Shown here in pieces: positions 22,001 to 31,282 of a DNA stretch of 64,000 bases. A program made the position numbers and the translations under genes. Each line of letters starts with the position of its first letter. Position 1 is the first letter of the stretch. The stretch comes from Stagonosporopsis chrysanthemi (taxonomy: Eukaryota > Ascomycota > Dothideomycetes > Pleosporales > Didymellaceae): positions 372,001 through 436,000 of the forward strand of contig JAFISE010000001.1 of the NCBI GenBank assembly GCA_022560025.1. The letters are read 5' to 3'. The notes under the pieces were generated by a model. The model had not been told where the DNA came from and did no database searches. It was given only the letters and a program-made list of their open reading frames with translations.

Positions 22001-23731
22001 ACTAGCAACGATGGGGACCGTGGTATATTGACCGCTGCGTTCGCTGAAATGATGGTGCCTGCAGGGAACGCAAACGACTTCATATCTTTGATCGATCGTC
22101 TGGTACAAGACATTGATGCGCTCTTCCCCGTCGACACACCCGGCTGCGCGACACCGAACTTTGGCTCCATGGACGGGAAAAGTCGCCATAATGCTAGCGG
22201 CTCTATAACCTCAAACACCTCGTTGAGACGTCGATTTGGCTTTGGCAACTTGTCGAGGGAGAACAGCAAATCTGAGAACGAATCCAAGGTCAGCCTGCTG
22301 TGGAGGTCTTTGAGTAAGAACAGCCACAGTCAAGAGAATTTCTCTACCAGCGTTTCGAAAGCAGGAACTCAGTCGGTCGGACGATCAAACTCAATTGATA
22401 ATGGCCGCAATTCGCCAAAACGTCCATCATCGCGCGATCGTCCAACTGTTCTTGGCGCCTTTCAACATGATAGTAGTGGCAGCCAGACCAATCGTTCTTT
22501 CTTAGGAACAATTGGCGAAATACCGCCTTCCAGACTCGCCGTCCCTGTTCAGCCTCGTAGGAAGCGGCGTTCCTCTCTTAGCGATCTGAAAGAGCTTCAA
22601 TTCGTCGACGAAGCACCCACGTGGTCCTCGCAAACTCCTCGACGACCTGATTCAACTATGCCAAGGAATCGGGAGACGCAAAAACCTCGAGAGAGTGTCT
22701 CACCTCCGCGCACGCCCTTACGCACACCGGTATCTTCTCACAAGCACACTTCATCCATTCCCGCTCCGATGCGCTTGGGCTCGCCGATGAGGAAAGAGAA
22801 CGAGCCTGCCCCATCATCTGCTTTACGGAGAGGCAGCGTTCTACCTGAATCGCGACCTCTTCAGTCATTCACTCGTAAAGGCAGCGTCCAGCCAGCTGGC
22901 CCGGCGACGCCTCGTCGTGAGAGCAAAGATGAGGTCACGATCAAGTCCTTCGCACAGTCAACATCGACACACTCTAGGAGACGAAATGAGTCCCTTTCCA
23001 GCATACCAAATCTGAGACCCATGACAATTTCCATCGCTGGCCTCTCAGAACGTCCAGGCGCTGGAAACTCCGTCAGGCTACCGCCATCAACACCTCGCTC
23101 ACCCATCAAGGCTGTTGCACCGTCAACAGTTACCAACGGGAGCGGCACAGGCATTGTCTCGACGGGCACGCCGCGCAGGCTTAGGATGCAATCACCACAG
23201 AAACTACGCGAGCGACTCCAGACGCAGCAGAAGGACATTGAGAGCGCGTCTCAAGATCTCCAAAGTGTCCTGAACGATATCAGCAACGAGCTGAATGCTA
23301 AAAGCACACCTCGCCTACACCCTCAGACGTCAGCTCCTGCTCTGGGGTCTGGCACGCCTACCAAAGGACAATCCATGACGCTGGAAGCTCGCATAGCCGC
23401 CCTAGAAAAGCAGGCAAGGGCCACTCTCGACGCACTTTCCACCCGTGCCTCTTCCATTTCGCAAGACCTCACCACTTCGCTCCAGGTCTCAGAAGCACGC
23501 GTCAAACAGCTCGACCAGCTTTATCGCGACTCCAATGCCGAGAACGAGGCGCTTTACGCACGTTTCAATGAAGAGTTGGAGAAGGTGGCGAGCAGTGTGC
23601 GCAGGGGCAAGGCTGGCGAGGAGGTCGACCGCCGTTTCAGAGCCAGCGAAGAGGAAGCTGCGAGGCTGAGAAAAGAGAACGCGCGGCTGAAGAGGGAGGT
23701 TGCCGGGTTGAAAGCACAGATCAGGGAGTGA
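19019..23731 (+). CDS. Large RhoGEF with possible RhoGAP-like second half
   Basis: A single uninterrupted frame of 1570 residues. I start it at MGVVINQEP; the frame is open 147 nt further upstream, but that part looks like leader. The Dbl-homology (RhoGEF) domain spans about 244-455, with its helices visible as SLRREMCELLDTEENYVNKV and EPVQRLPRYNLYIDQIVKQL (near 414). A PH-like region follows (about 480-670, LFSDFLVILHKPT). Around 862-1040 lies an all-helical block (SVDVLFAVFDKFLNFAWKER and ATRVIIQLLAELLDG) that resembles a RhoGAP fold, although no arginine finger is evident. A Ser/Pro/Arg-rich disordered part (about 1050-1450) and a C-terminal coiled coil (about 1455-1568) complete it. It probably activates a Rho-type GTPase at growth or septation sites. 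Which GTPase is unknown. Confidence 0.85.
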   Translation: MGVVINQEPAALPAADLSLFHTTDDLLSHSPVLIFYGPTSTSAQTTNSRIQTHVFTPAGLASYARLIISPTASFYNAVTCLPREEQGDEICRGLAFSLYKYFVELPADVKSAWERRYSTRAHMHMAPALFSEQHAAIVAAKMVKVENVEDVIVDVRHALGEQALSWVDLDVVLPQGSIQKVDLRESAQFEEPEDDALEQQYGPYAPVIRLFGESTFLPTSRLRRAPSKASQLSRSQSFSRKQKESLRREMCELLDTEENYVNKVHDLVNNVAVEFREKAKRRSASSSSPNEQTLQGLFPPSLDQILEVNSTFLEELRVILEETENGAIQDIEESSDDVFIAPLRGQKDPLDVTGAARVAKALVEWFPKFGDCYTDYMAAHGDFSQLLKTFTKEPASSFSKRVYETGEQRLTSLLIEPVQRLPRYNLYIDQIVKQLPVRHPAIKTFLKARDIISEICSREGSTAQQMKISDRLRRTVYQWPSSFRPQGRLISAIDAVELAPPYHGELGGPATTPGILMLFSDFLVILHKPTGSTATARSLLADLDSPRLNDTTDEMDLIFHQHLRLCDVFASEHAESSIVQILSPTPRTMQMGRPMTPDRQNIGIRMYYVQGAYEGRAQRVVEDIVKARVEGRFAEAERESYKWEVRSRPGDLNLFSSVTEETGAAPPEGRKEPAKIQVLIEAAKFSKPIEAGYDGVEVVVKITILNNGFYLMDIAGPKGSLAKDKLTKVEFLPVLTKRLTNYFQQRNNVKNPALSEAYLFRNQLILQSLRLKMTDVEEWREMKSRPASPVKMLSNIFGASVGREGGGRRLQRNAQTLGDIPRMAPPPPLVPTRTQSRDGPSSRPTSSRSGFEELQQVDSLTKLEDSLANITMALSARKGNIVGRSVRARAVADELVVNELYNSLLESPSNLDLASQSSVDVLFAVFDKFLNFAWKERMGPVLSHATFVSLQMRSDSMYPMEFEEYFRATFNSLAPHNQRATRVIIQLLAELLDGTSNDGDRGILTAAFAEMMVPAGNANDFISLIDRLVQDIDALFPVDTPGCATPNFGSMDGKSRHNASGSITSNTSLRRRFGFGNLSRENSKSENESKVSLLWRSLSKNSHSQENFSTSVSKAGTQSVGRSNSIDNGRNSPKRPSSRDRPTVLGAFQHDSSGSQTNRSFLGTIGEIPPSRLAVPVQPRRKRRSSLSDLKELQFVDEAPTWSSQTPRRPDSTMPRNRETQKPRESVSPPRTPLRTPVSSHKHTSSIPAPMRLGSPMRKENEPAPSSALRRGSVLPESRPLQSFTRKGSVQPAGPATPRRESKDEVTIKSFAQSTSTHSRRRNESLSSIPNLRPMTISIAGLSERPGAGNSVRLPPSTPRSPIKAVAPSTVTNGSGTGIVSTGTPRRLRMQSPQKLRERLQTQQKDIESASQDLQSVLNDISNELNAKSTPRLHPQTSAPALGSGTPTKGQSMTLEARIAALEKQARATLDALSTRASSISQDLTTSLQVSEARVKQLDQLYRDSNAENEALYARFNEELEKVASSVRRGKAGEEVDRRFRASEEEAARLRKENARLKREVAGLKAQIRE

Positions 23732-24800
23732 GTGAGTTGCGCTCACTCTCGACACTGTGTTCCTCTCTTCGCATCCGTCTCATGGCTCAATGCTGGTTCA
23801 CTGACTTGGCGCAGACGATTTCCATCCAGCGTGTTTGCAGTCCAGTTCGTTGACGTCTACATCATTGCCGCTTTAGCTATTGAGGCGGCCACAGAGGGCA
23901 TTGTTCTCATACTCAACTGTCTAAGGACACTCACACTACTGTTAATTCGCCCCCTCTTGGTCCTACTCGATCGTCGTCGTCTTGGAAACAGGAACGCCTC
24001 AAGCAGAAGTATTGCTTGAGCATTAATTGAAGGAGCATTGGTCAGGGAAGCAATAGCAGCTATTCCATCATTGCAGGAGTTTAGCATCACGGATCAGGCA
24101 TTATACCACTTGCATATTTACTACAAACACGCTTCAATCGACCGACTGTCTTGCACTTTTCTTTTGAATGTGATATCTTGTTCTGACCTATGCGCTGACA
24201 GCTTGTCTTGCTCCTCATACCACACTCCTCTTCAGCTCTTGCCACATCCATGCTTCAAATGAGTTTCCGGACTTCATCTAGTTCGCACCTCAAGCCAGAT
24301 CCCATCGCCAGTCAGAATCAAGCCCCTCGCTGTGAGGTGACAGCTTCAACGCTCCAAGAATGATGTTCACTGTCGGGCAGCCCTTGTGCCCCGGCAGTGA
24401 CATACACCACCACGCCGTCTGATCGTATGTAGTAGCCGGGGCATGTGGTCCAGGGCGTTTGGGGCATCACAGTCGATTGATCTTAAGCTTCTGTTAGGAC
24501 TTGTTGGAGTTCAAGGAGGTTTGCTGTGCACTCACGTAGTAGTGTTTCGGCAAGGAAACGGTGGATATCTGAGGTCGAGAGTTTTGTTGTCTCTGACACT
24601 TGGGTCGGGGGGCTTTCTGTGCTTGCGCTGGTGTTTACAGAGGTCATGGCCACGGCTGTTTGGTTTCTTGTTGCTACGGAAAAGATGTGTGGCTTCGGGG
24701 CAGCATAAGTGCGTATTTATTCTGGAGGTGGCACCGTGTCTAGGTAGCTATCATGGGAGTCTGGGGGGTTCTCTTGTGGCGAGTCTCTACTAGGAGGTCT

Positions 24801-24828
24801 CTGGAGGGTCTCTTCTGGAGGGTCTCCT
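24801..24828. repeat. 14-bp tandem repeat, two copies
   Basis: Two adjacent copies of CTGGAGGGTCTCTT and CTGGAGGGTCTCCT, differing at one base. Looser copies of GGAGGTCTC lie just upstream (about 24770-24800). Probably slippage. Confidence 0.7.
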
Positions 24829-25581
24829 GGTAGAAGACTTACTCCCACCAGCCATGCTAGGCGCCGGAAATCCCAATCGGGTTTACAAACTTAGCCCACA
24901 GTCTCTGATTAGGGTCTCTCTTCCACGAGTGACCAGAGGGCCTTGGAAAAGAGCTATATCTGCCCGTGCACTCTGCCAAACTCTTGCGTGGACCATGGTC
25001 AGGCTGACTTCCGGATTGCAATGTTCTACCTTAGAGCCGAAGCAAATCCAGCCTGGCCTCACCACGACATCGATTGGTCATGGGCTAGGGGTCTCCATGC
25101 TCAAATTATCTGTTTCAGTCTGTTCACGGATCGCCATGGTTATGTAGATCCGTGCTAAAGCGCTGATTCGTCACTGTCTGCATGCCAGCCATAAGCCGCA
25201 TATCGCGGATAGCAAAGCAGACAGAGTTTGACATGGTTGTTGACCACTTCATGGAGGCTGAGGCGGAGGCTCAGGCTTCTGCGCGGTTCGCGCACCAGGC
25301 TCTGCTGGCCGGGGAGAGTGGTTCCTTCCGGAACCAAAGCTGTCACTAACAGCAATAAGCGTAGAGAGTGATTGGACATCCGTTGAGGGCCTCTTCGCTT
25401 AGTTTCGGTGGCTTGTGGCTTGCAGAAGAGACCCCGCCTCACTTATTATGAGTATGTTATAAACGTACATCCTGCCAAACCTATGCTCCGCACATCCACT
25501 TCAACACTCTGTCTGCATCATACAGCTTATCGAACCTCTGGCTCTGACACAGTACCATCATATAATCATCCAGATAAAGGT

Positions 25582-25608
25582 AGCGCGAGGCTACAGTAGC
25601 CTCGCGCT
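25582..25608. repeat. Perfect 13-bp inverted repeat
   Basis: Arms AGCGCGAGGCTAC and GTAGCCTCGCGCT are exact reverse complements separated by one base. This is the first hairpin of the tandem pair. Confidence 0.9.
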
Positions 25609-25718
25609 GCTTCAATACCGCGAATCCCAAATACAGACTTCCACCTCAACGCTGCTAGTCCGCAACTTGCCTCTCTCCCGGTTCTGGCACAGTGCCATCT
25701 TCTACTCCTTGAGCAGAT

Positions 25719-25749
25719 GTAGCGCGAAGCTACAATAGCTTCGTGCTAC
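25719..25749. repeat. Related 14-bp inverted repeat with one mismatch
   Basis: Arms GTAGCGCGAAGCTA and TAGCTTCGTGCTAC with a 3-nt loop (CAA). The single mismatch would be a G-U pair in RNA. Second hairpin of the tandem pair. Compared with the first copy, each changed position is a transition. Confidence 0.85.
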
Positions 25750-25949
25750 CATTGCTAAGCACAACGACAAATCACTATGACCACTTAACCATACGTTATT
25801 CGTTTTCCTCCAGGCAACCGCAAGAAGTACCATTACCATTACCACCCGAATGGTTTTCTGATTCAGCAATAAAAGCTAGTAGAATCGACATCAATCTAGT
25901 CGACTTTGCCAATCTCGCACACAATCTTCAGCTGTCTAATGCATCGTTC

Positions 25950-26511
25950 ATGTCGACAGAGTCTCCTTCTTCGATTTCGCTGCCAGGGTCCCCGCCCAGG
26001 CCCCATTCAACTGTCCCGTCCCAAGCAGAGTCGTTCGAAGAAACAACACTGCCTTGGATGACGACTGGACATAGGACTCCTGGATCGACAGTCTGCTGCA
26101 ACACATGCACACCGTCCGCGCAGACAACACCACACTGCATTCACCGTGCCCTGCTTCTCTATGTCTGCCGGGCTCCCGATTGCTCGGCGCGGTTCTCACA
26201 AGAGACCCAGTTAAAGTGAGTAGCTTGTATCATTACACACTGTATCAGAATTGACGACTCATAGGAGACGTATGAAGAGACATGCGACCCGAATGTACGC
26301 CTGCGACCAATGTGAGGCATGGTATCCTCATCCCAGGAACCTTCGAGAGCACAAGCAGACAAAGCACGAGGGCAAACGATACAAATGCGACTTCCCAGGA
26401 TGTCTAGATTTTGTTGCCCAAAAGAAGAACTTGAAGCGGCACAAGAAGAAGAAGCACAGTAACCCGCTTGTGCCGACAGACATGAACAAACAGATCGATG
26501 CTGAAATTTAG
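25950..26511 (+). CDS. Small C2H2 zinc-finger protein
   Basis: Two exons, 25950-26215 and 26265-26511, with a 49-nt intron (donor GTGAGT, acceptor ATAG). They encode 170 residues. The second half carries fingers: CRAPDCSARFSQETQLKRRM followed by KRH (spanning the splice), YACDQCEAWYPHPRNLREHK ending in TKH, and YKCDFPGCLDFVAQKKNLKR followed by HKKKKH. The N-terminal half is Ser/Pro-rich. It probably binds DNA in the nucleus. The start is uncertain: the frame is open upstream to 25743 without an ATG, and a CTCCAG acceptor near 25815 suggests that an upstream exon may exist. I chose the first in-frame ATG. Confidence 0.65.
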
Positions 26512-26967
26512 TGCCATTATCGACCAGGTATAATTCTCCGCGCGGCTGGCCAGAGGCTCAGCAAATGCATCTCAATTTCCAGGAGTGGTTTCTGATGCTG
26601 GTGCTTAGGTGATTGTAGCAGCAATCTGTGGATTCACTTGAGCACCTTTTCCTCTGGAATTATATGGGAACCTTTGAAAATCTTTTTTCCTTTTGTTTCA
26701 GCGTTCTTTCCTTATTTTATTATCACTTGTCTTCATCCGTTCGAGCATGAAGATCGATCATCATCGACAGCGTTCTTAGTCCAGGTGGCTGTGTGTGTTA
26801 TGGGACTGTTCCTAGTTCGCGTTTCATATCCATGCTGAGGTCGCCAGACACTCACCCAATGAAAGCTTCACGCTCTACAAGTCTTAGACATGTCATGGGT
26901 GCTCAATACATGCATCAGACTCAATTCGAAAACAAGTCTTTCCGTATACTGGATATCAATTCTCAAT
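26512..26967. other. Spacer between C2H2 gene and GILT gene
   Basis: About 455 bp at a convergent junction. It holds the two 3' ends, with T-rich stretches near 26640-26730. I see no gene in it. Confidence 0.4.
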
Positions 26968-27846
26968 CTACGCGAAAGTCCACCCTTGCGCCTCATCATA
27001 CAGTCGCTCAATATTTTCGACCAAATCTCCAACCTCGTGCCCACCATCACAGTCTTTCCATTCACCACCGTCATACACACACCTGATCTTGTCATTCAAC
27101 CTCACAGTACAGCTAATTCCAGCACCAACATCATGGCTATGTTTTACACTGTCTCTCAACAGCCCCATTCCATACGCGCCGGAATCTTTTGAGAGACATT
27201 CGTTCAAAACACCAAAGTCGAGACCATGTTCCAGCGCGCAGTCCTCGATTAGCTGCCGCTTGGGTATCTCTGGGTACTCGTTGACCAGGCAGTTCGTGAA
27301 GCCCAGGTGTAGTTTGGGGTCGGGGTATTCGTGGGCGGCGCAGAGGAGGATGATGTTGCCTAGACATTCGGTCTGGCCGTGCATGCATTGGACGCCGTCG
27401 TCTTCGTTGGTGAGTCTGTGAGTGTTAGGATGAGTAGTGCATAGATCGAAGGGGGTAACGCACTGGCCGATGAAGGACAGACGGAAGTCAACTTTGTCTG
27501 AGACGTTGGCCATGGTTGGCACGACGAGTTTCTGGAGGCAAGCGCGTGCGTCGGGGCACTTGGACCTGGGGGCTGTTAGATGTCATACTGCAAGATAGTG
27601 TGTAGGCTCTTACATTATGTGCACGTCCAGCGGGACTCTCGCCTTGACATCTGTGTGCTCGTGCTCGCAGCTCCAGGACCTCGCGAGCATGAACAGCGCA
27701 AAGATAACTGCCAGCATAGCAGCGTGAATCTTACGTTTGGACTGTGGTCGCAGCATGGCTGTGTCGGCGGGCGCGTGCTCCTGCGTTTGCGGAAGCAAGG
27801 GCACTTTCAACTCCATGGCGGTCTTCTCAGAAAGGGACAGCTGCAT
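26968..27846 (-). CDS. GILT-family thiol-reductase-like membrane protein
   Basis: Three exons on the minus strand, 27846-27614, 27565-27464 and 27415-26968, with two 48-nt introns. They encode 260 residues. A basic stretch and one hydrophobic segment (about 41-58, HAAMLAVIFALFMLA) suggest a signal anchor with the rest in the secretory lumen. The luminal part matches the gamma-interferon-inducible lysosomal thiol reductase family: VPLDVHIMSKCPDARACL, DDGVQCMHGQTECLGNIILL, YPDPKLHLGFTNCLVNEY, and a final Cys-rich tail. The usual CXXC redox pair appears as C81-P-D-A84, with the next Cys at 87, so reductase activity is doubtful. An alternative start is Met11. It is divergent from the hexokinase gene. 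Confidence 0.8.
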
Positions 27847-28499
27847 GGCGTATTATGAAGCTCCTTCGGCAGAGCCTCCGGCCGTTGTCCAGGTGCTTAG
27901 CGGAGGCGGCGGAGCGATACGAAGGTTTGGGCGACGCCGGGCTGCTAGACGCGGTAGAGGCGTGATACGGGACTGATAGCGTGATGAGCACGTGGACGGC
28001 AAACAAACACGTACTGGATCAAGAAGGAATAAAGGTAGAGCTCAGGGCTGTGAGTTTGCAGCAAAAAGCTTCATTATCGTGCAAGACATGCCTATGATTA
28101 GCTGATCCTCCCGCACCTTCCATCACGGCGGATGCACGAACGGGAGTTGTTCAAGGAGGACCCTTGAAAAGCGGGTCTGGCAGGTGCAAGTGAGCTCGAG
28201 CCGATGACGGAACGCTACCAGAACCTCACAACCATCATCATGTACGCTTCGATTGGAGGGTCTTGTTGTATCGCGCAGATCTGAAGAAGTCTATTGTACT
28301 TGTTTGCACGATGCACTGAAATCTGCGGCCGTCTCCGTGATGACACAATCTGCTCTTCACTTTTGTCGTCTTCACCGCATGAATCGGACCACCAGTGGCG
28401 CCTCGGCTTGAGACTCACTCAAGTCATGGCAAGCTTAGTGACTCCTTGCCCTTCCACGTCCACTCCCGCTCCCGTTCACATGTGCAATACAACGCCGTG
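27847..28499. promoter_or_regulatory. Divergent promoter region GILT/hexokinase-like
   Basis: About 650 bp between two genes transcribed outward. No gene is seen. It contains the 5' leaders of both. The frame of the hexokinase-like gene stays open upstream to 28395, but family conservation starts later. Confidence 0.4.
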
Positions 28500-30117
28500 A
28501 TGGTCGCCCACCAGGACGCTCTCGACGAGCTGACCAGCTGCCTGGAGACCTGTACCTTGCTCGACCTCGCCCGCCGATTTTCGGAGAAATACAAGAGCCT
28601 TGCGCAAACCTCCACCGAGCACTTTCTGATTACGCCCGTGACTGCTTTGCCAACTGGGAAAGAGCAAGGCAAATTTCTCGCTATCGATGTTGGTGGCTCC
28701 AATCTGAGAGTGGGGTTCGTCGAGCTGACCGGAGTTTCTGCAACAGCTGATCATGGCGAGCACAAAGTTGAAGATGCTGCATCTGAGAGAATCAAGAGGA
28801 GTCACGACAAGAGCTGGCCAATCGGCGATCACTTAAAGATGGATCAGCCAGAGGATCTGTTCAACTGGATTGGCGACTGCATGGCCGAGGTAATCAGAGA
28901 GGCGATTGACGACAAATCTGTACCAACAGGTGACGATATATTGCTTGGTGTTACTTTCAGTTTCCCTATGGCGTGCGTACTTTCTTAACATGCTGACACG
29001 TCACAAACTAACAGCTCTTAGTCAGACGAGTCTATCAGAAGCCACACTGCTACCTATGGGGAAGGGCTTTGCCATCACGACAGACCTGAACCTGGGACAG
29101 ATGTTGCTGGCCGGTTACGCACACCATTGCTCGATAATGAAGGCTTCTACTAAGACACCTCAAGTACCAGGGGGCAAGATGCTACCGAAAATACGAGTAG
29201 CGGCAATTACCAACGACACAGTAGCAACGTTTGTCTCGCTCGCATACGCGGTGAAGACTGCGCCGAACAGCCGAGTCGCAATGGGCCTTATCGTCGGGAC
29301 TGGCACAAACGCGACCGTACCTATGAGGCCGAACGATCTCCACCCCGAAAAGCAGAGTCAACTGCATGACCCTTCAGCAACCGATATGGTAATCATCAAT
29401 ACAGAGTGGACCATCCGCGGTACAGATGAGCCACTCGAAGCCCTCGGGATTAAAACAAAGTGGGACCGCACACTTGACGAAAACAGCGACGCCCCGGGGT
29501 TTCAACCATTCGAGTACATGACATCTGGACGTTACCTTGGCGAGATCGTGCGTTTGGCGTTCGTTGATACACTTTCTAACGAGATGGACACAGCAGGGAT
29601 CCTAGACTCTATCCAACACAAGAATGCTATACCGACATGGTTTTTATCAGAAGTCGTCGCACGCTCTGACAAGGCATCTCTGCCGTCTAAATTGGAAGAG
29701 CGATATTCCTCGAGTGGCTCTACAGACGGCACTTTCTGGACAACAGAGCGAACACAGCAACTCTGCGACCTAGCCAAAGCTGTCCAGCAACGCTCCTCGG
29801 CACTCGTAGCAGCCGCCTCGATTGGCCTTCTGGGATGTGTCGGTGAGATTGACTTGGCCGAACCAAGCTCAGTACAAGCAGCAGGTCGAAGTAGCACACG
29901 GATCGGAGCACCAGACGTAGACGAGCTCGTTATCGCGTACACCGGAGGGACCATCTCGCAGTACCCACACTGGCTCGAGGACTGCCAAGCATGGACTGAC
30001 AAGCTCGCGGCAGCGTCTGCAACACGGCCAGGAAAGCGGGTTGTCTTGCAAGAAGCACTGGATGGTGGTATCATCGGCGCTGGAGTGCTTGCGGGTATGG
30101 GCAGCAGCATTGTATAA
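28500..30117 (+). CDS. Divergent hexokinase-family protein
   Basis: Two exons, 28500-28972 and 29022-30117, with a 49-nt intron ending at CTTAG. They encode 522 residues. Hexokinase landmarks appear in order: LAIDVGGSNLRVGFVEL (phosphate-binding loop, about 60-75), VTFSFP, LLPMGKGF, AAITNDTVATF (with the candidate catalytic Asp), GLIVGTGTNATV, INTEW, FEYMTSGRYLGEIVRL. The usual C-terminal nucleotide-binding motif (A-D-G-S type) is replaced by AYTGGTISQYPHW. It therefore resembles the atypical fungal hexokinases (XprF/HxkC, HxkD), which are regulatory, or the N-acetylglucosamine kinase type (Nag5/HXK-3), rather than the housekeeping glucose kinase. The sequence alone does not decide between them. 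No aminosugar genes are nearby. Confidence 0.82.
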
Positions 30118-30424
30118 GGAGTCCTGGCTCCAGCGATAGAGCGTGGAACGGCCAACAGACTGCCACTCGAGGTCTACGCGACTTGTCTAAGGAGTGGCCG
30201 TTCAAGGATAAATGCGTCAACGTGACAACGTCACCTGTAGCCTTATGCTACACTCGCCACTGCGCAGTGAAAGTCTTCTCACAAATAACATAATAAAGAC
30301 CCACACCTATCTCCCTTCACCTACCCTGCACAAAGGCCAACCAAAACCCATCTCCCACTTCCCACCTCCCATTACCCGCCTTGTACCACACAACAACCAA
30401 CAAACCCAACTCGCGCACCCTAAA
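30118..30424. other. Spacer before small orphan gene
   Basis: A 307-bp stretch. The last 130 bp are C/A-rich on the plus strand (CACCTACC-type text), typical of a fungal promoter and leader just upstream of the ATG at 30425. Confidence 0.4.
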
Positions 30425-30919
30425 ATGCCATACATCCTGATGCACCCCCTCCCACCCCCAAGCCGGGCCCGCAACCCCTCGTACCCCTCTCTCCCGACCT
30501 TCACAACCTCGACCCCCGCAATCGCGTACTTCTTCCACAGCCACGGCTGGCGCGCCGTGCACGTCTACTGCGCGCCTGAAGACTCTTCCAGCGACGGCCC
30601 TTACACCCCGTTTCGCCATTCGAGGCGCCGAATCTCACTCGCACCCACGACCACATCAGCGCACACCCACAGCGCCATTCCGCCTCATCCCTCTAGCAGC
30701 CTCGTCTCCAGCGGCGCACTGGTGGAATTGCACTCGTATTGCCTTCCCATCGAGGCGGCGCTGTTCCATGGCCCGCCTGCTACGGAGCGGCAGAGGGCGT
30801 GGTTGAGGTGGTACGCGTATCCGGATATAGAGTTTGAGGATGGGGAGGGGGTGGTTGATCTAAGGCTGCCGAACGTGCTGGTTACAAGGGGAAGGAGGTG
30901 GACGGGGTCGCTGCATTGA
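30425..30919 (+). CDS. Small hypothetical protein
   Basis: An intronless frame of 164 residues starting MPYILMHPLPPPS, preceded by a C/A-rich leader and an AAA context at the ATG. I recognise no family. It is Ser/Pro/His-rich in the first half and has a more ordered-looking end with aromatic residues (RAWLRWYAYPDIEFEDGEG). No signal peptide or membrane helix is evident. Strong codon periodicity and the good start context support it. The absence of an intron or homology that I can recall keeps confidence moderate. Confidence 0.45.
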   Translation: MPYILMHPLPPPSRARNPSYPSLPTFTTSTPAIAYFFHSHGWRAVHVYCAPEDSSSDGPYTPFRHSRRRISLAPTTTSAHTHSAIPPHPSSSLVSSGALVELHSYCLPIEAALFHGPPATERQRAWLRWYAYPDIEFEDGEGVVDLRLPNVLVTRGRRWTGSLH

Positions 30920-31282
30920 AATGGAAGGAGGTGGTGAGGAGTCGCAGAACTTGAGTCATCGCCGAATGGCAAATGGCGGCGTGGGAACAGTGAGAGGATA
31001 TTGAGGAAGGTTGAGAATGGTGTGTGAGCGAGAGACGAGGATGTTCAAGCTTGAAGAACGTGGTGTGAACAAAGGTCGAAAGAAAAGAATACTGTATAAA
31101 TGCTTTCATTTCAAGTCGTCGCCTGCACATCTATACATACAGCGGTGTACCTTTGAGCGCGGCCACTGGGGCCGAGATCAGGCAGTGTCCGTAAGTCTAT
31201 TAGTATGCCCAAAAGCTGATGCAGATCCCATCGTGCCGGTAGTTGGCCACCATGTTTCTCTCTCTCTTCCTTTCCAGCCCTT
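30920..31282. other. Convergent 3' spacer
   Basis: About 360 bp between the 3' ends of the small orphan gene and RPN1. No gene or repeat is seen. Confidence 0.4.

Larger units (their letters stand above)
25480..25749. repeat. Diverged tandem duplication (unit about 139 bp), each copy ending in a hairpin
   Basis: Two adjacent segments share the same order of landmarks: ACYTCAACRCT, then CTGACACAGTACCATC versus CTGGCACAGTGCCATC, then a palindrome that starts with TAGCGCGARGCTAC. The palindromes lie 139 bp apart. Within the clearly alignable blocks nearly every difference is a transition (A/G or C/T). The middle part of each unit is less similar and has a small indel. It lies just upstream of the small C2H2 gene. 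Confidence 0.65.
23732..25949. other. 2.2-kb spacer with hairpin repeats
   Basis: No supportable gene between the RhoGEF and the small C2H2 gene. It holds a 14-bp near-tandem repeat at 24801-24828 and a diverged tandem duplication carrying two hairpins at about 25480-25749. Short frames here (for example 24443-24793) are Leu/Gly/Ser-rich without a recognisable fold. Confidence 0.5.
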
